Positions 24,538-32,959 of a stretch of DNA of 64,000 bases are shown here, one piece after another (the first letter of the stretch is position 1; each line of letters opens with the position of its first letter). Made by a program: the position numbers and the translations under genes. Origin of the DNA: Aliiroseovarius sp. F47248L (GTDB lineage: Bacteria; Pseudomonadota; Alphaproteobacteria; Rhodobacterales; Rhodobacteraceae); assembly GCF_023016085.1 (NCBI RefSeq), contig NZ_JALKBF010000001.1, positions 2,294,001 through 2,358,000 on the forward strand, written 5' to 3'. A model generated the notes under the pieces. That model made no database searches. It worked only from the letters and a program-made list of their open reading frames with translations, and was not told the origin of the DNA.

Positions 24538-24996
24538 ATGAAGCTCGACAGAAAGGATCGACGCATTCTGGATCTGTTGCAACGGGATAGCACGATCTCG
24601 AACGCTGAGCTTGCCAGTGCAGTGGGCATGTCGACCTCGGCCTGCTGGCGCAAAGTGCGCGCCTTGGAAGACGCGAAAATCATCGAGAGATACGGCGCTT
24701 ACTTGAACCCCGCAAAGGCCGGGCTGAGTTTTCAGGCCATTGTCCACGTACAGCTGACCCGCCATGACCCCGACAAGGTCGAGGATTTCATTCAGGCCGT
24801 GAACCGTCGACCCGATGTGGTAGAATGCTTCGCCACCACCGGGCAAGCTGACTATCATCTGCGGGTGTTGTGTCGCGATCTGGTGACGTTCAACGCGTTT
24901 TTGGAAGGTTTTTTGTTCAAACAGACAGCGGTTGAAAGCGCACAGACCAATGTCGTACTGCGCGACATTAAAAAACACTCACCCATTCCGGTGTGA
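24538..24996 (+). CDS. Lrp/AsnC-family transcriptional regulator
   Basis: A 152-residue regulator with an N-terminal winged helix (KLDRKDRRILDLLQRD, MSTSACWRKVRALEDAKII) and a RAM domain (VVECFATTGQADYHLRVL). It is transcribed away from the fused indolepyruvate oxidoreductase, so it likely senses an aromatic amino acid or 2-oxo acid and controls that gene; the ligand is inferred from context only. It differs clearly in sequence from the mdeR-like regulator 5 kb away. Confidence 0.88.
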   Translation: MKLDRKDRRILDLLQRDSTISNAELASAVGMSTSACWRKVRALEDAKIIERYGAYLNPAKAGLSFQAIVHVQLTRHDPDKVEDFIQAVNRRPDVVECFATTGQADYHLRVLCRDLVTFNAFLEGFLFKQTAVESAQTNVVLRDIKKHSPIPV

Positions 24997-25004
24997 CCAG
25001 TGTG

Positions 25005-25721
25005 TCATGACCTTCGCAGGCCGGACACTGCACACCAGCCCAGCAGCAAGATGCCAAGAGCCGCGATTCCGATCACTGGCCAGTTTTGTGATGGCCAGTT
25101 GGCGGTGATCACCCCCGCCAGTGCCCAAATGATCGCGGCAGCATAAGACCATGCGCCTGGTCGCAACGACTGCACGGAAATCGAGGCGACCAGCACCACG
25201 ATCAACATCACCAGCGCCGCGGTTTGGTGGGACAAAACCTCGTAGCCGCCCAGCACCACCCCGGTGCCCACACCGGACGCGGCTGTCAGCCACCCGGCAT
25301 AAAGCGCTACGGGGCTCAACTGCCACCACGGGTTCCGGTCACCTGTGCGCAACATCGCTGTAATAGCCGTCACCGCCATGACAAGGATCATCACAGTCGC
25401 CCAGACCGGCGAGGCATTGGCCGCCGCGATCCAGAAACAGCCCAAGAACAGACTTACAGCCAGTGGGCTGCGCATCCTTTGCCAATCCATATCCTGAGGT
25501 GCATTTAGTAGCCCCCAAGCAGCCCCGGCTATCAGCCAAAGATAAATCAGCCCCCAGATTCCGAATGCCCAACCGGCAGGCTGCACCGGCCAGAAGGTTT
25601 CCGTGCTGGGAAACTGGTCAGGCGAATACCCGGCGAAATTACTGCTGAACCACGGGGACACCGCGAACAGGATCGACAAAAGCAGAATGGCAATGGCCAA
25701 ATAGGGGATGGGACGGGACAT
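25005..25721 (-). CDS. TspO-like tryptophan-rich membrane protein
   Basis: A 238-residue membrane protein with about seven predicted helices and many tryptophans. The segment PAGWAFGIWGLIYLWLIAGAAWGLL resembles the TspO/MBR signature (P.GWxFxxVW), but the protein is longer than the usual 160-residue TspO, so it belongs to a wider TspO-like group at best. The ATG at 25721 is preferred over upstream codons in the same frame. It is the last gene of a minus-strand run that begins at the flavin oxidoreductase, 46 bases after the DUF3833 gene, and may belong to the RpoE-controlled unit. Confidence 0.55.
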   Translation of the reverse strand: MSRPIPYLAIAILLLSILFAVSPWFSSNFAGYSPDQFPSTETFWPVQPAGWAFGIWGLIYLWLIAGAAWGLLNAPQDMDWQRMRSPLAVSLFLGCFWIAAANASPVWATVMILVMAVTAITAMLRTGDRNPWWQLSPVALYAGWLTAASGVGTGVVLGGYEVLSHQTAALVMLIVVLVASISVQSLRPGAWSYAAAIIWALAGVITANWPSQNWPVIGIAALGILLLGWCAVSGLRRS

Positions 25722-25767
25722 GGCGCTCTTTCTGTTCTGAGTTCTTTTGCTCGGGTCAACGCAAAAG

Positions 25768-26328
25768 TCAGGGTTTCGTTCCCTCAACCGGGCGCATCGT
25801 GGCAATCAGCTCCGCAACTTTCAGACCATATTTACGCATCTCGGACTTGTTCATGATGACGCCATCTTCGGTCAGATACAGCCAGTCGGTGGCGCTGAGC
25901 GTGTGCCCGCCAGCCTCGGGAGGCAGAACGATTTTGTAACGGATCATTACAGTCGACCCGGAAACAACACCCCGTCCTTCACCCACGATATCGTCGGCAG
26001 TGGCAGTGAAGGAGTTGTCGTCGCCAAGCTTTAGGAACCATTTCCGGTTCTGGGTGCGACCATTGGAATAGGTGAAGCTCTCAGTCAACGTGCCGGTATC
26101 GCCATCCCATTCACCCACCATCTGGGCGACGAAACTGTTGGTCATCTTGCCCGTCGGTCCAAAGATCAGACCCTCTGACGAAAACGTTCCGGACAGGTGC
26201 TCTTTCATCGAAAATGCTGGGCCGGTCCCGGTATAGTCCTTCGGGCTTTGGGCGCGGAAGCTGAACAGGACAGTCTTGGCGAAGACAGCCATCAACAGAA
26301 TAAGCAGCAGCGCAGTCATGAGTTTCAT
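25768..26328 (-). CDS. DUF3833 family protein
   Basis: A 186-residue protein with an N-terminal hydrophobic anchor or signal (MKLMTALLLILLMAVFAKTV) and a beta-rich body (GTFSSEGLIFGPTGKMTNSF, GEWDGDTGTLTESFTYSNG, DWLYLTEDGVIMNKSEM), matching the DUF3833 family, which has lipocalin-like character. Function unknown. Its ATG overlaps the MFS stop by 4 bases, so it is translationally coupled to that gene in the putative RpoE-controlled operon. Confidence 0.8.
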   Translation of the reverse strand: MKLMTALLLILLMAVFAKTVLFSFRAQSPKDYTGTGPAFSMKEHLSGTFSSEGLIFGPTGKMTNSFVAQMVGEWDGDTGTLTESFTYSNGRTQNRKWFLKLGDDNSFTATADDIVGEGRGVVSGSTVMIRYKIVLPPEAGGHTLSATDWLYLTEDGVIMNKSEMRKYGLKVAELIATMRPVEGTKP

Positions 26329-27551
26329 TTGGGTCCGTCCTCGGTTGGAAGCGCCAGCACAAGGCAAAAGGCGCAGAGCTTCAGGATGCAGGGCACGACA
26401 GCATAGGCAATGTTCAGCGTGGTCAGGGCGCCTTGGCTGTTTACTTGTCCGGGCTGAAAGCCTTGGCTTTCAAGCAGAGGCAAAACAGCAAATGCTGCCA
26501 GCGCCAAGCCCAGTTTGCCTGCAAATGACCAGATGCCAAACGCGGCGGACGCGTTCAGACCTGCCCTAGTCAACACGACCGAGAACATGGCGGGCAAGAC
26601 TACCATATCCGCCCCCAGCGCCGCCCCGGACGCCACGCAAATAATGGCAAACCCGATAAGGTTTCCGGGGTCCAGAAACGCGGCACCGATAAACCCAAGG
26701 ATCGCAAGCGGCATGGAAATGACAAGTGTCATCCTGGTTCCCACCCGACGGCTGAGCCGGGTCCACATCGGCACGCTTAGCCCGGCGCACAGGAAAAACA
26801 AGATCAAAAGCGGGCCTGCTTTTCCCGGCAGTTGAAGGCGATCTTCGACAAAGAACAGAAACAGAGTGGAGGTAACCGCGACGGGCAGGCTGTTAACCAG
26901 TGCCAGCACCAAAAGGCGCAACGCCCCTGCACCAGCCAACCCGGACAAAGACAGCCCTTCTCCCACGACAGGTGTGCGTCGCCAGATCGGATAGCTAACC
27001 AAAGCAACAGTCACAGCCACCACGCCTAGGAACCACCCAAAGGCGGGATAACCCTGACCACTTGCGCCCAACCCCGTGAATAAAGCGGGAGCAATTGCGG
27101 CTACGATGACGCCCGCCAACATACCCGCTTCGCGGTATCCAGCAAGGGTCATCAAATCATGCGCTTCGCTCGACTTGGCCAATGTCGCACTGCGGCCATA
27201 AAGCAGGATCATGCCCAAGCTATAGGCTGAAAATAGAAGCACCAGAACTCCCGCCAGCCTGATCGAGACAGCCCCACCGGGCTCAAGCGTGAAAAGGATG
27301 GGAAAGCCGATGGCCAGCCCTGTGGCGGCGAGTATCGCAAACAGACTTTGCGCTTTGGGCCAGCGGTCGATTGCCCAGCCCAACAACGGATCCTGAACAA
27401 GATCAACCAGCCGGATGAACAACAAGATCACCCCGATCACACCCAATCCAACACCCAGATTGACCGACGCAAACTGCGGCAAATGGATATATAACGGAAT
27501 GCCGGCCGCAGCCAGCATCAGGGCATACAGGCTGACACGCGGATATACCAT
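26325..27551 (-). CDS. MFS/GPH-type transporter
   Basis: A 408-residue permease with 12 predicted helices. The loop LVDLVQDPLLGWAIDRWPKAQ between helices 2 and 3 matches the glycoside-pentoside-hexuronide cation symporter group rather than classic drug exporters. The start codon is immediately before the stop of the chalcone-isomerase-like gene, and the end overlaps DUF3833 by 4 bases. In Rhodobacter sphaeroides an MFS protein lies in the equivalent RpoE-dependent cluster; a lipid or lipid-derived cargo is an inference. Confidence 0.8.
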   Translation of the reverse strand: MVYPRVSLYALMLAAAGIPLYIHLPQFASVNLGVGLGVIGVILLFIRLVDLVQDPLLGWAIDRWPKAQSLFAILAATGLAIGFPILFTLEPGGAVSIRLAGVLVLLFSAYSLGMILLYGRSATLAKSSEAHDLMTLAGYREAGMLAGVIVAAIAPALFTGLGASGQGYPAFGWFLGVVAVTVALVSYPIWRRTPVVGEGLSLSGLAGAGALRLLVLALVNSLPVAVTSTLFLFFVEDRLQLPGKAGPLLILFFLCAGLSVPMWTRLSRRVGTRMTLVISMPLAILGFIGAAFLDPGNLIGFAIICVASGAALGADMVVLPAMFSVVLTRAGLNASAAFGIWSFAGKLGLALAAFAVLPLLESQGFQPGQVNSQGALTTLNIAYAVVPCILKLCAFCLVLALPTEDGPK

Positions 27552-28061
27552 TTAGGTTCCCGTCAATTTGCGGGTAAAGGATTTCGACCGGGTGTTGTCG
27601 CCCACGAATATTCCCATGAAACGGCGTTTGATCTGAGGATGAGACAGCGTGCAGGTGCGCGCGCCGTTGCGCCAGAACGCAATCCTGTCGTTCCCGTCCG
27701 AGACAGCCAGATAACGGTCGCCCTTATCGACAGCGTCGAAACAGGCGTTCAACTGCTCCCTAAGCGGCAGCGCATCCCCGGTACGCTTAAACTCGCGCAA
27801 CGTGGCCTCGACCAGATCATGCTGCGTTAGATTTCGCAGATAGGTCAGCTCGATCCCGAAGTCCTGTTTCCAATCCAACGTCGCACCGTTGACGGTAAAC
27901 AACCGTGCTTGATACAGCGGCAAACCAAGGAAACGGAGCGTGGCCGTGCCGCGCACTTCGGCCCCGGGAAGGGCAGAGGCGACCACGCTGCTTTGCGCCA
28001 CGACAGGGTTCGCGCCAGTGGCCAGCAGGAAAAGTATCGCAAAGACTTTAAGCGCGTGCAT
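27552..28061 (-). CDS. Chalcone-isomerase-like periplasmic protein
   Basis: A 169-residue protein with a Sec signal peptide (MHALKVFAILFLLATGANPVVA) and a chalcone-isomerase-like domain (EVRGTATLRFLGLPLYQARLFT, FGIELTYLRNLTQHDLVEATL). Bacterial proteins of this type lack established isomerase activity and may bind fatty acids. The ATG at 28061 overlaps the end of the methyltransferase gene by 14 bases. It sits between the cyclopropane-synthase-like enzyme and the MFS carrier. Confidence 0.78.
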   Translation of the reverse strand: MHALKVFAILFLLATGANPVVAQSSVVASALPGAEVRGTATLRFLGLPLYQARLFTVNGATLDWKQDFGIELTYLRNLTQHDLVEATLREFKRTGDALPLREQLNACFDAVDKGDRYLAVSDGNDRIAFWRNGARTCTLSHPQIKRRFMGIFVGDNTRSKSFTRKLTGT

Positions 28062-29211
28062 GGGCCAGCTCCACCTGAACGACATTGGTGTGTCCGACAG
28101 CGAAGGACGCAGCACAGATTTCAAGATAATACTGCCAGTTGCGCAGGAAGGTATCGCCATAGCCCATTTCAGCGATCTTGCGCTTCTGCGCTGTGAACCG
28201 TTCGGCCCAGATACGGCAGGTCTTTGCATAGTCCTGACCAAAGGCGAAGTTGTCCTGCACCTGTAAACCCGATTGCCGTGCTTGGTCTTCAATCACGCTG
28301 TCCGACAGCAGCATACCACCGGGAAACACATACTGCCGGATATAGTCGGACGACGTTTTATAGGTGTCAAAGAAGCTGTCCTTGACAGTAATTGCCTGCA
28401 ACAATATCCGCCCACCTTCGGCAAGATTGTCTTTCAATACCGAGAAGTAACTGGGCCAATATCGTGCGCCGACGGCCTCGATCATTTCGATCGAGACGAT
28501 ATTGTCATATTTGCCATTGATGTCGCGATAATCACGCAGCTGAATATCAGCCCTGCCGTCCAAGCGGCACTCGGCATAGCTATGCTGGTTGCGCGAAATT
28601 GTGACACCGGTCACGTCGCGCCCCTGATGGGTGGCATGCTCTGCAAACCCACCCCATCCGCAGCCGATTTCCAGCACTCTTTCGCCCGACCCAAGCCGAG
28701 ACAAAGCGCGCGCATTTTTGCGCGACTGGGCATCGCTTAGATCGTCGCTGCCATTGGCAAACAAACCGGATGAATAAGTCATCCCTTCGTCCAGCCAAAG
28801 CTGATAAAACTCGTTGCCCACGTCATAATGCGATCGAATGTTCTTGCGCGATCCGCGGCGGGAATTGGCGCGCAGCATCGTGTCAACCAGACGAAACTTT
28901 GCTCGATTGAACATACTGGCTTGATCATAGCTGCCAACGTAATCACGGTTGCGCATGGCAACTGACATCAGCGATTCAATCGACGGTGTATCCCACATGC
29001 CTTGCACATAAGTTTCGCCCAGACCCACCTGCCCGTGCGCGGCCATGGCTGAGACTGCGGCCCAATCATTGATTTTCATTTCCGCTTCCTGGCCTGCGGA
29101 TCCGAAGTGAAAGGTGTCACCCTCGGGCGTGCGCAGGGTCAACTGCCCGTCACGCAGCCGCTCACAAGTGGACAGGAATTCTGACTTCAGGGCCTTGTTC
29201 GTCAAACGCAA
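28048..29211 (-). CDS. Cyclopropane-fatty-acyl-phospholipid synthase-like methyltransferase
   Basis: A 387-residue SAM-dependent enzyme acting on membrane phospholipid acyl chains. The family signature YSSGLFANGSDDL follows YDVGNEFYQLWLDEGM, and motif I is VLEIGCGWGGFAEHA; EMIEAVGARYWPSYF completes the core. Next to a flavin oxidoreductase under an RpoE-type promoter, it resembles UfaM of the R. sphaeroides furan fatty acid pathway, which makes an 11-methyl branched chain, more than a plain Cfa. Its start lies 50 bases inside the end of the upstream gene. Confidence 0.85.
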   Translation of the reverse strand: MRLTNKALKSEFLSTCERLRDGQLTLRTPEGDTFHFGSAGQEAEMKINDWAAVSAMAAHGQVGLGETYVQGMWDTPSIESLMSVAMRNRDYVGSYDQASMFNRAKFRLVDTMLRANSRRGSRKNIRSHYDVGNEFYQLWLDEGMTYSSGLFANGSDDLSDAQSRKNARALSRLGSGERVLEIGCGWGGFAEHATHQGRDVTGVTISRNQHSYAECRLDGRADIQLRDYRDINGKYDNIVSIEMIEAVGARYWPSYFSVLKDNLAEGGRILLQAITVKDSFFDTYKTSSDYIRQYVFPGGMLLSDSVIEDQARQSGLQVQDNFAFGQDYAKTCRIWAERFTAQKRKIAEMGYGDTFLRNWQYYLEICAASFAVGHTNVVQVELAHARA

Positions 29212-30493
29212 TGTCCGATCCTTTCACTGGCTGGTCTTGATTGATCATCCGAACGATCCGCATTGCGCTGGCAATGCCATCTTCGTGAAACCCATGGCGG
29301 TGATACGCGCCGGCAAACCATGTCCGGTTCATACCTTGCATCGCACGAAGTTCTTTCTGCGCACGCAGGGCTGCTTTGTCAAAAACCGGATGGGCGAACT
29401 CCACCTCGTCATAGATCTTGTCCGCCGCTATTGGGGTTGAGGGATTCAGCGTCACGAAAAGTGGATCATCTTCAGGAATGTTCTGCAGCTTGTTCATCCA
29501 ATAGGTGACACCAATCGCCCCCTTTTGCGAGCGATAGGCCCAGCTTGACCACGCCGCACGGCGTTTTGGCATTTGGCCAGCATCACAATGCAGAACCGCT
29601 TTGTTCGGCTGATAGCGGATGCAACCCAACGCACTGGCTTCAAGTTCGGTCGCTCCATCACCCAGCATGGCAAGCGCCTGATCCGAGTGGCACGCCAGGA
29701 TGATGTCGTCATAGCCTTTATCTTCAGCCCCGGCGGTTTGCACAGTGACGCCGTAGGGCATCCGCGCAACCCGCGTGACCGGAGCACCCAAGCGTATGTC
29801 GACACCCCGCATCCGCAGTGCAACTTCTAACCGGTTTACATACTCGACGCTGCCGCCTTTGACGGTCCACCATTGGTGCTCGCCCAACCCCGCCAGCAAG
29901 GCGTGATTGCGAAAGAAATGAACAAGTGACTTTGCGGGGAACTGATCGACTTCGTTCAAAGGCGTCGACCAGATCGCACCGCACATCGGCATCAGATAAT
30001 TGTTGCGAAACCACTTCCCAAGACCCAGCTCATCCACGAGTTCAGAGATCGTCTTATCATCGTCTTTCGCGGCGGCCTCAGCGTGCTTTCCAAACCGCAG
30101 GATATCCGCGATCATTTTATAATACTGTGGCCGCAGCAAATTGCGCTTCTGGGCCGCGATAGATGTGAGGTTGTTCAGGCCGTACTCAAGCCAACCATCG
30201 TCGATACTCGCCCCGAAGCTCATCTCGCTTTTAACAACGGGCACGTCTAATTCGCGAAACAGGCGCGTGAGATAAGGATAGGTGACATAATTGAAGACGA
30301 TGAACCCGGTATCAACTGGCTGATCGCCGTTCTTGCCCGCCATGACAGTGCGAGCGTGTCCGCCCAAACGGGGCGCGGCTTCGTATATTGTTACATCGTG
30401 GTTCGGCGACAAATAGTAAGCGGCGGACAGGCCAGAAATACCACCACCAACAATCGCTATCTTCCTACGTGGGCCGAGCTGTTGATCAAGCAT
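29162..30493 (-). CDS. FAD-dependent amine-oxidase-like oxidoreductase, candidate fatty acid desaturase UfaD
   Basis: A 443-residue flavoprotein with an N-terminal dinucleotide fold (KIAIVGGGISGLSAAYYLS) and the second motif YEAAPRLGGHARTV of the amine oxidase/phytoene desaturase group. It heads the minus-strand operon and has a match to the RpoE promoter 30 bases before its start. In R. sphaeroides the flavoprotein desaturase UfaD of furan fatty acid synthesis belongs to the same kind of RpoE-dependent cluster, so that role is likely; sequence alone shows only the flavoprotein class. Confidence 0.75.
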   Translation of the reverse strand: MLDQQLGPRRKIAIVGGGISGLSAAYYLSPNHDVTIYEAAPRLGGHARTVMAGKNGDQPVDTGFIVFNYVTYPYLTRLFRELDVPVVKSEMSFGASIDDGWLEYGLNNLTSIAAQKRNLLRPQYYKMIADILRFGKHAEAAAKDDDKTISELVDELGLGKWFRNNYLMPMCGAIWSTPLNEVDQFPAKSLVHFFRNHALLAGLGEHQWWTVKGGSVEYVNRLEVALRMRGVDIRLGAPVTRVARMPYGVTVQTAGAEDKGYDDIILACHSDQALAMLGDGATELEASALGCIRYQPNKAVLHCDAGQMPKRRAAWSSWAYRSQKGAIGVTYWMNKLQNIPEDDPLFVTLNPSTPIAADKIYDEVEFAHPVFDKAALRAQKELRAMQGMNRTWFAGAYHRHGFHEDGIASAMRIVRMINQDQPVKGSDIAFDEQGPEVRIPVHL

Positions 30494-30523
30494 TGACGCC
30501 TCTTTTTTGCAAACTACTTGAAA

Positions 30524-30553
30524 CGACTACGGTGCGCAGGGCGGCTTGGATCA
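30524..30553 (-). promoter_or_regulatory. RpoE-type promoter for the flavin oxidoreductase operon
   Basis: On the minus strand TGATCC (30548-30553) and TAGTCG (30524-30529) are separated by exactly 18 bases. This matches the R. sphaeroides RpoE (sigma-E) promoter pattern. Expected transcription start near 30517, leaving a leader of about 24 bases. Confidence 0.75.
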
Positions 30554-30602
30554 GTCAGATCAAAAAAAAATGTACTTTCTGGCGCAGCATCAGCGGAAAA
30601 CG

Positions 30603-30632
30603 TGATCCAGATCCGAAGTTCACGCGTAAACA
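30603..30632 (+). promoter_or_regulatory. RpoE-type promoter for the DUF1365-SDR operon
   Basis: TGATCC (30603-30608), 18 bases, TAAACA (30627-30632). The predicted transcription start, 7 bases past the -10, coincides with the ATG at 30639, so the transcript would be leaderless. It is divergent from the minus-strand promoter 50 bases away. Confidence 0.75.
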
Positions 30633-30638
30633 AAACAA

Positions 30639-31409
30639 ATGGTCGAACATGTCCAAGCCCAAACGCTGCACGCAAGACGCGGCAAGCTGAAGAACGCCTT
30701 CACCTATGGCGTCGATTTTGTGCTGTGTGACCTGACAAACAGCCAGACACCTGCGTTGCTATCGCGTAACCGGTTCAACCTTTGGTCTCTTTGGGACAAA
30801 CACCACGGTGGCCCGCGCGGAGACGGGCGCGGGGTGGATTGGTTTCGTGAAGAACTTGCGACACGAGGCCTGACAGGCAACGAACTGCGCCTTTACCTGC
30901 TCACCCAGCCCAGTTTTCTTGGCTTTCACTTCAACCCTGTCAGCTTCTGGATTGCAGCGAAAAACGGTACACCCCGCGCGTTCATTGCCGAGGTCAACAA
31001 CACATTCGGACACCGTCACTGCTATTTCTGTGCCCACGAAGATTTCGGGCCCATCGCGAAACGTGATGCGATCATTGCCGAAAAGCTGATGCACGTGTCC
31101 CCCTTCCAGAAAGTCGCCGGGCAGTATCGCTTCAACTTTGGCATGACGGACACAAAGTTCGACATTCGCATACTATATGAAAACCAAGACGAAGGCGTTC
31201 TGGCCACGCTGGTCGGTGACCGGCGACCCGCTACCAATCGCTCGCTGATCTGGGCGGCCGTGCGTCGCCCCCTTGGCGCACTGCGTGTCGTGACGCTGAT
31301 CTATTGGCAAGCCCTGATCCTATACCTCAAGCGCGCACCATTTCTGCGCAAACCCGCCCCGCCAAAACCGCTGGTGTCGGATAGCAAAACGTACCGAGGC
31401 ACAGAGTGA
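30639..31409 (+). CDS. DUF1365 family protein
   Basis: A 256-residue protein with the DUF1365 hallmarks LHARRGKLKNAFTYGVDFVL, SRNRFNLWSLWDKHHGG and FLGFHFNPVSFW. Enzymatic role unknown; DUF1365 genes regularly accompany cyclopropane-synthase-like and flavin oxidoreductase genes, suggesting a step in modified lipid synthesis. No Shine-Dalgarno precedes the ATG and a sigma-E promoter places transcription at that codon. The stop overlaps the SDR start by 4 bases. Confidence 0.88.
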   Translation: MVEHVQAQTLHARRGKLKNAFTYGVDFVLCDLTNSQTPALLSRNRFNLWSLWDKHHGGPRGDGRGVDWFREELATRGLTGNELRLYLLTQPSFLGFHFNPVSFWIAAKNGTPRAFIAEVNNTFGHRHCYFCAHEDFGPIAKRDAIIAEKLMHVSPFQKVAGQYRFNFGMTDTKFDIRILYENQDEGVLATLVGDRRPATNRSLIWAAVRRPLGALRVVTLIYWQALILYLKRAPFLRKPAPPKPLVSDSKTYRGTE

Positions 31410-32134
31410 TGGTGGATTTCAACGGAAAAACCTATTGGTTAATTGGCGCCAGCGAAGGTCTTGGCCGCGCTTTGGCGCATGATCTCGACAAAGTGGGCGC
31501 GAAGCTGGTGTTGTCAGCGCGCAGCCAAGATCGCCTGAACGATCTGGCAAGCGATCTTACCAACGCCCGTGTGGTTCCCATCGACGTTACCGACCCAGAG
31601 AAAGTAAAACTCGCGGTCAAGCAAGTCGGTGACATCGACGGCGTCGTCTATATCGCGGGAGCGTATGACCCTATGTCTGCCACTGAATGGGACGGCGCAT
31701 CGGCCATGTTGATGTGCAATGTCAATTTCATTGGCGCGATGCACGTGATGGGACATGTGGTGCCCGCAATGGTCGCAAAAGGTAGCGGGGACATAACGCT
31801 AATCGGATCCTTGGCAGGATATCGCGGACTGCCCAAATCCATCGGCTACAGCGCCAGCAAGGCCGCGTTGGTCAGCCTAGCCGAAACTCTGCGGTTCGAC
31901 CTGAAAGACACGGGCGTGTTGGTTCGGATCGTCAATCCGGGGTTCATCAAAACCCGCCTGACTCAGAAAAATTCGTTCAAGATGCCGATGCTGATGACGC
32001 CCGAGTATGCGGCACAGCAGGTGCTGAAGGCGATGCGTCGAACCCGTTTTCGCACCGAATTTCCCGCGCCATTTTCCTGGGGCATTCGTCTGCTGGACTA
32101 TCTGCCGGACGTCATCGTCTATCGCGGAAAATAA
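31406..32134 (+). CDS. Short-chain dehydrogenase/reductase
   Basis: A 242-residue SDR with the cofactor motif GASEGLGRALA, the NNAG-position variant YIAGAY, and catalytic Tyr and Lys in YSASKAAL. The start is GTG at 31406 (overlapping the DUF1365 stop) or the next codon, ATG 31409. The corresponding R. sphaeroides RpoE regulon also has an SDR beside this cluster. A terminator follows. Confidence 0.87.
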   Translation: MMVDFNGKTYWLIGASEGLGRALAHDLDKVGAKLVLSARSQDRLNDLASDLTNARVVPIDVTDPEKVKLAVKQVGDIDGVVYIAGAYDPMSATEWDGASAMLMCNVNFIGAMHVMGHVVPAMVAKGSGDITLIGSLAGYRGLPKSIGYSASKAALVSLAETLRFDLKDTGVLVRIVNPGFIKTRLTQKNSFKMPMLMTPEYAAQQVLKAMRRTRFRTEFPAPFSWGIRLLDYLPDVIVYRGK

Positions 32135-32179
32135 GAGCGCTGAGGACACACTAGTCACGAACCGGTCTTTTCCAAAAGC

Positions 32180-32208
32180 AATGCCGCCCGAACTGGGCGG
32201 CATTCTTT
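32180..32208. terminator. Bidirectional terminator between the SDR and fasciclin genes
   Basis: A perfect 10-bp stem, AATGCCGCCC/GGGCGGCATT (32180-32189 and 32195-32204), with a 5-nt loop is followed by CTTT on the plus strand and has TTTTGG on the other. It lies between two convergent genes. Confidence 0.75.
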
Positions 32209-32236
32209 GGGTAAGGTGGTGGTGAAGGCTAATGAA

Positions 32237-32752
32237 TTAGTGGCAGGTCGGACGTGCCCCCGGAAGCAGGACCTTGTCGATCACGTGGATCACACCATTG
32301 TCTGCCATGATGTCAGCAATGATGACATTGGCCATCTCGCCGGTGCTGTCTGCGATCTTCACGCCATCCGCACCAGCTGAGATGCACAGACGTGCGCTGG
32401 CCAGCGCGGGCTTGAAGTAGTTTGATCCTAGCGGAATCATGCCAGCGGTCAGCTTGCGATCATCAACGTGATACAGCAACACATCGGTCAATTGGCCCTT
32501 GTTCTCGGGCTTCAGCAGGGTTTCCACAGTGCCTTCAGGCAGGGCGGCAAAGGCATCATTTACCGGGGCATAAACGGTAAATGGACCCGGGCCGGACAGA
32601 GTTTCTGCAAGGTCGGCAGCAGTGACCGCCGCGACAAGGGTCGAGAATCGGTCGTCAGCCGCAGCGATCTCGACGATATTGTCGGCTTGGGCTGCGTTTG
32701 CGGCAACGGCCATGGCAAGCGCAGCAGCGGTGGTTTTGAAAAGCGATTTCAT
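32237..32752 (-). CDS. Fasciclin (FAS1) domain protein, exported
   Basis: A 171-residue protein with a Sec signal peptide (about 1-23, ending in AQA) and one FAS1 domain showing FSTLVAAVTAADLAETL, the GPFTVYAPVNDAFAALP core and the C-terminal NGVIHVIDKVLLP motif. FAS1 domains mediate adhesion or ligand binding. A fasciclin protein is a known RpoE target in R. sphaeroides, and this gene lies directly beyond chrR, but I find no TGATCC box before it. Confidence 0.92.
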   Translation of the reverse strand: MKSLFKTTAAALAMAVAANAAQADNIVEIAAADDRFSTLVAAVTAADLAETLSGPGPFTVYAPVNDAFAALPEGTVETLLKPENKGQLTDVLLYHVDDRKLTAGMIPLGSNYFKPALASARLCISAGADGVKIADSTGEMANVIIADIMADNGVIHVIDKVLLPGARPTCH

Positions 32753-32893
32753 AAGATAGTCTCCTAGTTGGCAGGCAAAATGCCTTTTTGGTAACTCGTA
32801 CTTATGAAAGGGATACGGCTCGGCCAGGCCTGCGGTTCACTGTATTTCAGAAGGTCACGCGAACGTGAGGAGAAGCGCATCAAGTTATTGTAA

Positions 32894-32927
32894 ATAAAAA
32901 AGGAATCAGAGCTTTTGCACTGTTTCC
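32894..32927 (-). terminator. Probable terminator of rpoE-chrR
   Basis: On the minus strand a hairpin (GGAA-x-CAG with its complement, one mismatch, 32902-32927) is followed by TTTTTTATTT, 33 bases after the chrR stop. The stem is short but the T-run is good. The remaining gap to the fasciclin start shows no other element. Confidence 0.55.
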
Positions 32928-32959
32928 ATACATAAGATTTACAGCGATTTGAGGGTGAA

